Assembly: GCA_963169105.1 (NCBI GenBank)
Contig: OY720641.1
Location: forward strand, 77,389,496-77,453,495
DNA from: Ceriagrion tenellum
Taxonomy: Eukaryota > Arthropoda > Insecta > Odonata > Coenagrionidae
Length of the DNA stretch: 64,000 bases
Direction: 5' to 3'
Translations under genes and position numbers: made by a program
Shown: positions 22,503-32,149 of the stretch, in pieces
How positions within the stretch are numbered: the first letter of the stretch is position 1
How the letters are laid out: the number at the start of each line of letters is the position of its first letter
Notes under the pieces: generated by a model
What the model was told of the DNA's origin: nothing
Database searches by the model: none
Seen by the model: the letters and a program-made list of their open reading frames with translations, nothing else

Positions 22503-23226
22503 ATGGGGAGGATCCACCAAGTGAAGCCTGAATTTATTAGTTATATTTTGGAATTTTTTTATATTTGCTGTCTCTGTTACTTAGGACCGCTCCAACATAT
22601 CATGTGTATTCATTTTCTAAACTTATCTCGTTGATTGTGCTTGACGACGAACCACTAATCAGCGTAAAGCGCCTCACTTATGTTTTGTAAACAAACTCTT
22701 CCATGAGTTGCGTAACTTATCAAGTGGCCGCCAATGGGCGCGACGAAAACTACGTTTGCCTTGTGTTTCCACCGATGCGATACCACGACCCTTGTGCTCA
22801 CAGGAACGCCTCCCTTCGATACGTATTGTCAGTCATCCCTTGTTGTACCCATTACGGTAGACGGAGAGGTCATTATATCATCTAACTGTGATGTGACAAC
22901 CGAAATAACAATCATATTGGTCCTCCATGTTCTTTCGTTACTTTCCTATTTATCCCTTAGCAAGGCTCGAATGGAGGAATTAGCGATTGTAAAGCAAGAA
23001 TTTCCACCGTATGTTTGAAATTCAAGCCAACCAAGTCTTGCTACTTAGCTTTGTCTTGGCTACTTAGTGCTTTGGCTTCTAATTGATGTAACCATGATTT
23101 CACCAGGAATGCGGATTATTATTAAATTAAATAAATAAACATTGTGTGTAAGAATAATTCATATTAAAGAAGTAAGCGCATAAAATTAATGGTTGAAGGC
23201 GTAACTTTTTGTGAAATTGTCACAGA
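22503..23226. other. Intergenic, nothing recognisable
   Basis: No domain or repeat supported. Short overlapping open frames near 22703-23018 have no recognisable motif. Confidence 0.45.
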
Positions 23227-23499
23227 CATGACGAAAAAAATCGTAGTATATTCCGTACTTGAAAGTTTATTGCCGATCCAGATTTCGACTGCACAGCAAT
23301 CATTATCATGGTACATTTACATCATATGCGAGTCAATACCTACATAAAATTGCAAAATCAGCGCGTCAGCCCGTCTCTTCTCTAAATATTGACTTGCATG
23401 TGATGTAAATGTCCCTCGATAATGATTGCTGTGCAGTGGAAAACTGGGTCTGCAATAAACATTGAAGTGTTGAATATACTAAGATATTTTTTCGTCATG
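23227..23499. repeat. Foldback element with hammerhead-like arms
   Basis: ATGACGAAAAAAATCGTAGT at the left mirrors the ACTAAGATATTTTTTCGTCAT end at the right. The arms continue inward through GCACAGCAATCATTATC against GATAATGATTGCTGTGC, to a central spacer around 23340-23390. Each arm is about 100 bases with moderate mismatch. A hammerhead-like core lies in the left arm on the minus strand. A spacer piece, AAAATTGCAAAATCAGCGCG, recurs with two changes just downstream at about 23549. Confidence 0.7.
23272..23314 (-). ncRNA. Degenerate hammerhead ribozyme-like motif
   Basis: On the minus strand: GTACC, then ATGATAA (for CTGATGA), T, helix GATTGC/GCAGTC with a three-base loop, GAA, helix ATC/GAT with a two-base loop, then C as the expected cleavage base followed by GG that can pair with CC of the 5' strand. 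Helices II and III are intact, but two conserved core bases differ, so it should be inactive. The plus-strand arm near 23418 has a further-decayed counterpart. Confidence 0.4.
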
Positions 23500-24104
23500 C
23501 GAGTAAGTGCATGCTGACTTGGAGTAAGTTATCGATGGAAAAATCGTAAAATTGCAAAATTAGTGCGTCAGCCCGTAAAGGCTAAAGAATAACAAGAAAT
23601 CACGAAAAGAAAAGGGCGCGAAAAAAACGAAGATGGCGGACAGGCCACGCCCACATTACTGGTTCTTGCATTAGCTAGTGGCCCTCTATGGTAATACAGT
23701 ACCTCTAGCATTAGCCACCGTTGCAAGCGCCCTCTCCATCTAAACCAGTGGGTGTACCACCGACCCTTGCTTTGTGGTTGGTGACGGCGAATCGTATTTA
23801 CTGAGGGATTTTCAAGTCCCATTTACTTTCTGGTAGCATGGCAAGCTACATACTTTCTTGATTAGTATGCCTCCATGAATAAAGTTTTGTGGAGGCCAAG
23901 TGCACATCCCACCGAGGGAATGATAAGTACTGCCATGAACTCAGTAACGCCTTAACGTGCCGAGGGAAGGAAATGCTAGTGAGTGTGGAGTTATTTCTCC
24001 AATCTTCTCAATTTTTTAAAATATATAACAAAAAATTTTAATTTAAAATAGCAATAATGGCTTAACAAGACCGATAATATTGAAAAAATAACACCTAAGG
24101 AACT

Positions 24105-25030
24105 TGGCGCTACAGCCCGGTATGGGCTTTGGCCTCCCTCAAGACGCCTGTCCATTCTCTTCTGTTCTGCACTTTATCCCACCATCTTACGATCCTCAAA
24201 CTCTTTAGGTCATCTTCCAACTCCTGAATCCATCTTTTTCTTGGTCTTCCTCTTTTTCTCTTTCCATCCATATTTCCATGTAGCAGCTTCTTAGGCATCC
24301 TTTCTTCACTCATTCTTTCCACATGACCTAGGCAAGCTAACCGTTGGGTCTTCACAAGTCTCACTATGTCTTCGCCTCTGATAATATTTTCTATTTCTGC
24401 TCTATTCCTCCATGTTACACCATCTGTCACGGGGCCATATATCCTTCGTAAACCCTTCGGTTCAAATATCCGTAGAGCTTGCTCATTTCCATCCGAGATG
24501 GTCCACGTTTCTGCTCCGTATGTCACGACCGGTCTGATATAGATCTTCATTTTCATCTCCTAAGATAGAAGGGTGGACTTCAGGAGGTTAATATTAGCCA
24601 AGCAAGCCCTATTCCGGTATATCCCCTTGTTGATCTCTTCTGTCATCGAGTTCTTATAATTTAAATTAGTACCGAGGTAGCTGAAATATTTTACATTTTC
24701 AAAGTTGTACTGCCTAAATGTAATTTTTTGAGTCCACATTCTGTCTTCCACGGCCGACATTTTTGTGTATTTCGTTTCTCTCTCATTGATTCCTACTCTT
24801 CTGTCCTAAAGTTTTGAATATTCCTTTCAGAGAATCCATACTCCGTGCCACTAGAACTATTCCGTCAGCATAGGCATGGGCCTGAGTAGATTTATACTCA
24901 ATTGTTCCCTCTAACCTCAGTTCTTTCATGACTTTGTGTAGAGACATTAAATAGTACTGCAGAGAGAGAATCTCCTTGTCTCACTCCAGATGTTATCTCA
25001 AAGGCTTCACTAGTCTAAGTCCTTTGTCAA
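24105..25030 (-). mobile_element. LINE reverse-transcriptase 3' half, YADG variant
   Basis: Minus strand, in order: SEAFEITSGVRQGDSLSAVL (about 25010-24950), then STQAHAYADGIVLVARSM (about 24900-24835), a frame break near 24780, VKYFSYLGTNLNYKNSM, another break near 24560, and a 148-residue tail with RPVVTYGAETWT, CLGHVERM and KRGRPRKRW, ending at 24110. The order is that of a non-LTR reverse transcriptase from the palm to the C terminus. The catalytic motif normally F/Y-A-D-D is YADG here, so the enzyme would be inactive even without the frame breaks. The 3' end carries GGCGCTACAGCCCGGTATGG on the plus strand as terminal sequence. The 5' part is missing. Confidence 0.8.
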
Positions 25031-25169
25031 TATAATTCGCATATATATACTTAATACATGGTTTCTATATAGCATTTAAAAAGAATTTCAACCGAATCAG
25101 GCGAGATATGGCGAAAGTTCGTCATATTATGACAGAAACAACAATTGCACTTTTCCACGAGATATTTAC

Positions 25170-25208
25170 GTACGACGCGTTTCAGTTCACAGAGCCATCA
25201 TCAGGTAC
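25170..25208 (-). ncRNA. Hammerhead ribozyme motif, left arm
   Basis: On the minus strand: GTAC (stem I), CTGATGA, T, GGCT-CTGTG-AACT (imperfect helix II), GAA, AC-GC-GT (minimal helix III), C as cleavage base, then GTAC closing stem I. All invariant core positions of a type I hammerhead are present. Helix II has a G-U pair and a mismatch. The very short helix III is as described for hammerheads of Penelope-like elements, which are thought to act as dimers. Confidence 0.6.
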
Positions 25209-25258
25209 AAGACCTGACTCTTGTTCTTAGAGTAAGTTATTGATGGACGTAGATTCTT

Positions 25259-25297
25259 GTACCTGATGATGCCTCTGTGAGCTGAAACGCGTCGTAC
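25259..25297 (+). ncRNA. Hammerhead ribozyme motif, right arm
   Basis: GTAC, CTGATGA (25263-25269), T, GCCT-CTGTG-AGCT (helix II with one mismatch and one G-U), GAA (25284-25286), AC-GC-GT, C at 25293, GTAC (25294-25297). The core is complete and stem I is the self-complementary GTAC. The predicted cleavage site is between 25293 and 25294. Confidence 0.6.
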
Positions 25298-25342
25298 TCA
25301 TCAAAATATCTTGTGGAACAGTGTAATTGTTGTTTCTGTTAA

Positions 25343-27812
25343 AACATTTAAAAAGAGTCTGAAAATCACTGAATATAGAATATATAAATAGCTTCTACAT
25401 GTAATTAATTCTCATATATTTGAGAAATTATTTAATAAAATATTGTATTGTGCCGAAGAAGTTTGACAAGTCTGCGGTATGTATTTTTTGAATGTAAAAA
25501 TCATGAATACGTATAAAAATTAGAAATGGCTTCTTGATGAGTCTCTTTGCTTCATTTACGGCCAGGTTATTAGCAATTGAATTAACAGCTGAGATGCTAT
25601 GATAATAATGGGACATTGTTGCAATTATCTCTCAGGCATGGACCTTTCAGGTGATCTATTATCTTCTCAGCAATAATGCGTTGCAATTATCTCAAAATGC
25701 TGCGTAGCTACATCACCTGGTTCACAGGAGGGTGAATTAAGATATTTACCATAGCGAAGAATGCAAAAACAAATCAGCAAACCTTGTATCGTGTGTTCTT
25801 CGACTTAATCCTGGAGGATGAATCTTTCAGTAAGGAATCTTACGCTTGCAGTAACTTTTCGGTAATGTTGACAACAAAAAGTGGCAAAAAAATAGAAAAA
25901 TTTGCAGTGAAACAACGAACTGTCGTAGTTTATTTACTAAGTTCACGCCTAATTAATGCAAACACTCCTCATTAACATATTTTTTCAACTACCTCCGAAT
26001 TAAACTAGTTAAATAGGCAGCTGAGGCAATAGAGAGCGAGGTAGGTACCCGAATCGAAGGCCCAGTTTTTAATGTCTGATTTAAGATTTCCGAAAGATGA
26101 CCCAGCCTTTGCTTTAAGTTTATGTTTACTGATAGTTCGGAGTTAATATTTTATACAAGATAGTAGACTGGTTGAAGATAGAGACATCCATTGGAGAACG
26201 AACTAACAACAATTTTCAGAGAGAAAATACTTAATCAGAGATAATATAAACGAACATAAGTATTGATTCGAAAGAGTTCTACCATTCGGAATACTGCGAA
26301 AAGTGGTGAATACAGTGGCATATGAAAATCCTACCGAGATAAGTTCTGAAATTAATTCCACACACGTGGTGGTTGAAAGAATAGTTAAGTACTTATAAAC
26401 TACCTTACGAGACACAATTATTCAGGGCAGTTCTGGAAAGAGGGCACTCATAATACGAGTTACGGGGAGACTTCTCAGCGCAGAATATTCTCGTCTTACT
26501 TTTACTAACGCCGCTGCAAAGCGGCAATACCAGATGAGTGCATCATGTGCTTGGCTGATGAAAGAGCAGTCCTGGATTCAAATCCAGGTCAGTGCCTTCC
26601 ACGAGCCGTCTAACTTGAACTGTGACTTCTCAAGAACAAATGCTACGCAGAGAGAGAAAGTTAAAAGCTAGAAAAAGGAGCTTCCCTATTTGCATGCAAT
26701 CTGCATTGCGATAACCATACCGATGAGCTTACGGAGTTGGCAATCTATTATTAATCCGAATCCTATAAGTTTTTTATCGTATAAGTACAAAAAGAAATAG
26801 TTCGAGGGATCAGTACTTTCTATACAGTTCATAAAATAAGATTTTAAAATCTAATTTCTACCTTAGTGGTAAAACAATTTTCACGCATGAAAGAAATAAA
26901 AATCTAATTCCGTTTTGCACCCAACTACTGAAAAAGTTTTACGTTTAACTCTGAAGTGAACTATTTCATCGGAACTGCCTATAGCATATCATTAATTTAT
27001 CCTTAAAATGCACATAGAATTGTTCTGAGCGAAAAACTTTCATTTCGCGTTACTTTCAACGGGCACTGCTTTAGTATGAATATTCCAATGACAGAAAAGT
27101 CACCCTTAAATACAAAAGTTGATATACTGATTACGAATGTAATAGCCGCTTATAAGAAAATCGCATTATTTCTGAGAATGGCGCTGTTGAAGTTGACGAT
27201 ACCAATTGTTAAAAATATTTTACTGCGCCATGACTTTACATATCTGTCGGCGGCAGTAAAAGCTTCACATATATTATCTTAAAAAAGTTATGTTAGTCAT
27301 TATTGTCTCAATGATGTATAGTTTATATTGTATTAATTTAATCTGAAATATAATGATTCTTGCTCACACTACACGCTGGAGATTGTTTCGTACATGATGT
27401 ATGTTTATAATAAACGTTTATCTCAGAAATATCGACATATGAAAAAAAGAAAAACATGAGATGATTCTAGAAATATGCGTATAAGCTCACTATTGGTAAA
27501 TAAAAATTCAAATAATGATATTTCAATGTAAACACGCATGATCCTGTGACTTAATGCCTACCGATTTATTTTTAGGAGCAACCTAAGTTATATGATTTGT
27601 CTTAGATTTATTTTCATTTAATATTTATTTATTATCATGTGTTCACTTCAGCTCGTCATTGAAATATTTATGGATATTTCTTACTCTTTTCATGTCATTC
27701 CTAGGGCTGTGGATATGAAATATTTTTAAGAGCGTTTAATTTGGTAACTTGGGCAAATACAATTTGCTGACGATATTATCCAAATGCCAAATACAAACAA
27801 CTTGACTAATGA
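25343..27812. other. Intergenic, no supported gene
   Basis: AT-rich DNA with short open frames only. TTGCAATTATCTC occurs twice near 25620 and 25681. A B-box-like GGATTCAAATCC at about 26574 may belong to a decayed tRNA-derived repeat. Nothing else is supported. Confidence 0.5.
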
Positions 27813-28298
27813 CCAGTTGCAAGAAAATTTAGTTACGGAATCGACAGTTATGAGATCCATAGAGTTATGGATCTCATAAAAATATTTGGGTTGCAGGAAC
27901 ACATCTACCAGGTACAAAACTTATTTACCAATAGTTAATATTTTTGAATACTCGATATAATCTTCTACCTCCGGATTTACGAAATAAATTTACGAAAGTT
28001 TAGCCTATGAATAATTGCTTATGCACTTACTTTTACTGACTAATTATATAATAATTAGTCAGTAAAAGTGAATTAAGTGATAATTTCTCTCAAAACAACT
28101 CTTTAATGAAGTCATTAAGTCTTCAAGCGGTTCATTGTGCATCCTCCATCTTTGCTAATTATGGAACTCATACTAACATGCTTGAAGTTATGAAACAAGT
28201 AAATTTATCGAATGTTTCTGCAACATTTATTGAATGGTTGCCTTGGCCAATAGGTCCCATAACTTCATAGAATACACATGTGTCGTTCCTGCAACTGG
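27813..28298. mobile_element. MITE family C, copy 1
   Basis: Ends CCAGTTGCAAGAA and TTCCTGCAACTGG form terminal inverted repeats. The whole ~485-base body aligns with 55841-56299 (for example GGTTCATTGTGCATCC and TTATTGAATGGTTGCC). It is non-coding. It contains two internal palindromes: TTATGAGATCCAT/ATGGATCTCATAA at 27848-27879 and the longer one at 28030-28068. The target duplication is unclear, so the superfamily is left open. Confidence 0.7.
28030..28068. repeat. 18-bp perfect palindrome
   Basis: CTTTTACTGACTAATTAT and its exact reverse complement are separated by three bases. The corresponding place in copy 2 (about 56050) has only one arm-like segment, so the palindrome is specific to this copy. 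Confidence 0.8.
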
Positions 28299-28584
28299 CA
28301 ATCGGTCTCCTCTTGTGCTATGGCATTGGAATGTTTACCTCGCCCCATGTACTAACGAATAACAAGATTTTAATATATCTTAGTGGCAAGAATATGACTA
28401 GATTAGTGTCTTTATTTGTTTTGCCCTGGGTAACCTAACCGTTTAAATTGGCGTTTAAATTAATCGTAATCATGGTAAATTCAAGTTGAGACATTAACAG
28501 TTTTTCAGTAAAATTTTGCAGTGTTGAATCGCCAAAAATCCTATTCCTTGCTTCGTTAAAAATGCTCGTGTCTGGGCTCCACCA

Positions 28585-28660
28585 GTGGTCGGATGAGCTC
28601 GGTAGAACGTTGGATTTTCATGCTGAGGTTTCGGTCCGCTTTTCGCCTTCGAAACTTTTC
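28585..28660 (+). mobile_element. tRNA-related SINE-like piece
   Basis: GGATGAGCTCGGTAGAACG resembles an A box, and GGTTTCGGTCCGC about 30 bases on resembles a degraded B box. No good cloverleaf and no second copy in the window. Confidence 0.3.
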
Positions 28661-28851
28661 AATGGTACACCGACCGACACTTGGGTGTCATGAGGATAGC
28701 CATTTAAATGTTATCCCGCCCGATTGTGGGATTTCAAGGTGTTTTATTTCTGTCCTTCACCATCCCATCATGGAATAATCTCACCATATGGAAATGGTTG
28801 TTACACTAACCCTTCAAAAATCCTTTCCCAACAATAATATCAAATTCAAGT

Positions 28852-28891
28852 GTAATTCGAATCGTCAAAAACTATTGACAATTCGAATTAC
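28852..28891. repeat. 17-bp hairpin
   Basis: GTAATTCGAATCGTCAA (28852-28868) pairs with TTGACAATTCGAATTAC (28875-28891) with one mismatch and a six-base loop. Confidence 0.75.
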
Positions 28892-29689
28892 TCTGTAATT
28901 TAATCTACTTGTCATTTGCTCTCTTCTTGCATTCCATCGGTAATAGTTGGTATTGTCCTTAAGCTTTGAAAAATTGTACTTCAAACCAAGGTAAATGAAT
29001 TGAAGAATGTTGTAAAAATGTAAGTTTTCTATGATTCACCAATCGTTATTCATGTGGCAAACAATTTTTTTTAAACGGCTTTTTATTAAGTAAAAATGAA
29101 GTGTATTCTCGTTTTCACAAAACTCCTGTTTCAAAAAACGTCCAATAAATAAATTGTCCTGAATGTAGACAATAACTGAGATGGAAGAGATGTATCCTGG
29201 AATGATTTCATCGGCTATTTCATGTTTTGTTGTTTTTTTTGTTGTTACATTTTTTAGAATAAAATATTTGCTTAATTTAAATACCAAAAAATAAAATTTT
29301 CTCTATACCTCATTAAATGGAACCATGTTCCATTTTAAATTCAAAATTTCAAAGATTTTGCAACTAATTTAATGCAGCCGCTAATGGGCTAAAAGCAAAC
29401 TCCTCCATTCTCTTTACTATATCACTTTGTCCTATTTAATCACTTCTCATCTGAAGCTTCGAGTCGTTCGGAAAAGATGTGGTGTGACTCTCCTATTTTT
29501 TAAAATCAAAAATCACGAAATGTCCTTTGTGTCCCATCAACAGATGTCGATTATTGTCATTCCGAAGGGTCAACTTTTGTTTTAATTGAAATATATATCT
29601 ATCAGTTAATTGAAACAGAGGTAACGGTGGGTCTTCAAGGGTGATGAGGCTTAATGACAACGGGAGGGTTGCCGGAAAATCCCTTTAGA

Positions 29690-31660
29690 TTAAAAACGCC
29701 CTCTGGACGTCATGCAACGCACTATCATCGATGCGCATTTGTTTTTATTTCCATCGATGGAATGAGTGATTCCTCGCGTCTTTCTGCGCCCGTCATCGTC
29801 ACGAGTGACGTGCTTGAAAAAGGGGCGTGTGTATAAAAAAGATAGCGGGCTTTCTCCCTCTCTCCCTCCCTCCCTCTTGTGTATGTTGTGAACGGATAGA
29901 GGTGGCTGGATACTGAGTGGGAGGAGAGAGTCTTTCGGACAAAGGTGGGGTTGGAAGGGGGGAGGCATTGGTGGCTGTGGCCGCTTGTACGTACAAATCC
30001 GAGCCGGGGGAGAAAGTTATTTGCCCTCCCTCTCCCTTTAGCGGGCCAGTCACACCAACCAACCCCCCCCCCACTATTGCTGGCATGGCAGTCGTGTCTA
30101 AGCAGCTTGCTTGTCAAGACCACGCGCTTCGATTGTGGCCCTCCTCGTCGTGGCTCGCCCCACTTGATCGCCCGTGTTGTCCACACGTGGTTTTTTCGTC
30201 GAGTGCCGTTGATGGTTGCTCCATGGTCCGTTTCTCTTGCTTCCCATCGGAGTGCCAACCGGACTCAGCGACCTCCTCCTGTTCGGTGGTAGAGTGACAG
30301 TGGTGGTGAACAGTTACTCGATCCGTCGCTCTGTTTGCTTCGCTGGCAATGCTGGGATACCACTCGTGCGTTCATTACCCCTTCCCGGTGGGGAATGTTG
30401 GTGGCCGAGGGAGGCTGCAAGTCGACTTGAGGTTCGTAGCTATGTTGTTGTTTACCCTTGTAACTCATGCGTCCTTAAGCGCGAAAAGGAATCTTACCCG
30501 CGCCCTCTGTTAAGTGCTAACTTTCATTGTTGTTCGCTAGTCGTGAACACAATACTTGCGACTTTTCCTGCAATTGAACGAACGGTGGCTCAAATTCTTG
30601 AGAGTAATTTGTGCTGTTATGCTGTCCTGCGGAGGTTTGGTGGGTTTTTGTTTGGGCCCGAGGCGCAACAGTGCCTAAATATTTTGTTGGTGTGCTCGGA
30701 AGTAGGCCAGAGTCAGAAACTGGCCTCATGTTCTATGTATGTTTAAAATTTTTGTCTACTTCTATTAAATTTATGTTGGTAATGTTCCTATGAGCCATGG
30801 GGGTAAGCATTTTGAACTGAACTGGCGAGGGACGCTGAGTTTTCCAAGGACATAGGTGTTATAAAATAATGGCAATAGCATGAGCGCTGGCGTTGGGAAG
30901 GTCCGTGTTGGTGCCAGTGATCTCCACTTTGTTTTCGCGGTTTCCCCGTCTTTAATTAGTGTCTATCATCCAAGGGATATTGGGTCGCGAATCGAGTTCT
31001 CTTCACGTGTGCCCGTGATTTTCTTTTATTTTCCACCACCACGCCCTCCTTCGAGCCCTCTTAATGCCACGTTTTCCTCCAGCCATCCGGGAGAGCTCGA
31101 CGGAGTTTCTCACCTTGAGACCGCTTCCTTCCTCTCGACGGTATGCGATGTTATCGTTCTTCGTTTTTTCCCTGGACCGCTCTATAATGACCTCTAAATT
31201 CCCTGCCTGGACTGCTTTGTTCGGGGCGATGCACGCTTTTTCTTTTTGAGGTTCACGGGCAGGGTCTGTTGTTCCAGACGGCCGACGCAGTGGCGTTGTG
31301 TATTATTTTCGGTCGCTTTCAGTTTCTCTCTCTCTGGGGTGAAAGTGTTTTTCCCCGTTAGTAGTGGGTGTGCGCTGCGCGCGGTCGGGAATCGTGGCAC
31401 CCATTTACCTCGCTGGCCGTAGAATTATTGGACGCGAGTGTGGCGTAATACCTTGGAGTCGTGGATCGGCTTTCCGCCAGATCGGTTGCGCGTGGTGTCC
31501 TGTTTATCGGCTATATTTTTTTCGCGTGGAGTGGCGCGCGGAATATTTTATTTTTATAATTTGCGAAACTCGCTCCCATACAATCTAGCTGGTCGCCTTT
31601 TGTTTCTCGTTTTTTCCCGCATTTTTATATTGATACGTGATATCATCGCTGTAAACCTAG
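29690..31660 (+). promoter_or_regulatory. CpG-rich block, candidate promoter and 5' exon region
   Basis: About 2 kb that stands out from its AT-rich surroundings by GC content and frequent CpG. It includes several CRE-like ACGTCA/TGACG elements at 29705-29812, a TATAAAAA at 29833-29840 and a CT-rich tract (29848-29878). A C10 run occurs at 30063. Overlapping open frames on both strands (29725-30258 minus, 30216-30746 plus) show no recognisable domain and low-complexity composition, so I do not call a protein. The composition fits a housekeeping-type promoter and 5' untranslated exon of a host gene with long introns. The strand is guessed from the TATA and CT-tract order. Alternatives are a GC-rich repeat or an unmethylated island without a gene. 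Confidence 0.35.
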
Positions 31661-32140
31661 ATTCATAAACTCAGTGTATATTTCGTTGAAAGTCATATAC
31701 GTGGTCGATAGACGTGACCGATACTTTTTTGGACTCCATGTTGGAAGAGACTGTATCTAACTGACGCAAGCCACTGTTTGTTGACCGATAGTGTATTGCT
31801 AACTTTTATTTATTCTCATCCATAGACATATTGCTAATCACTTTTAATAAATCGCTCTGCGCGTGGAAAACATCGTTACTCACTTTTTAAGTTTGCCAAT
31901 GAAGAGGAATTCAAGCGTTCTATCCTCATGCCTTTTAATTTCGATTAATTCTAGCATCGATGTAAACCTAGATATTACTATAATGGTGGCTAAGAAATAT
32001 CAAGGTAATTTCCTGAGTAAAAAGCACGTATTTACTTAAAATATTCACTTATATTTTGATCACTTTAAGTAAACCGCTCTGCGTTTGGAAAACATAGTAG
32101 CTCAACTTTTAAGAATATATGAGAAGAGGAATTAAATCTT
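31640..32140. repeat. Diverged local direct repeat
   Basis: CGCTCTGCGCGTGGAAAACA at 31852 recurs as CGCTCTGCGTTTGGAAAACA at 32072. Each is followed by CTTTTTAAG-like and GAAGAGGAATT sequence. ATCGCTGTAAACCTAGAT (31645) also recurs as ATCGATGTAAACCTAGAT (31960). The offsets differ (about 220 and 315 bases), so there were indels after duplication. Confidence 0.6.
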
Positions 32141-32149
32141 GGTAACAGC

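Larger units (their letters stand above)
25131..25342. repeat. Foldback repeat, Penelope-type terminal palindrome
   Basis: The left arm (GACAGAAACAACAATTGCAC from 25131) is mirrored by GTGTAATTGTTGTTTCTGTT ending at 25340. The arms of about 80 bases run inward to GGTACAAGA/TCTTGTACC around a 42-base centre. Each arm contains one hammerhead-like core, so the two ribozyme motifs point away from each other. Inverted terminal repeats bearing hammerheads are a documented feature of Penelope-like elements. No coding part is left. Confidence 0.75.

Noticed and set aside
29725..30746. Two ~176-residue open frames on opposite strands in the CpG-rich block
   Set aside because: High GC lowers stop frequency. 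Neither shows a domain, and they overlap other frames of similar length.
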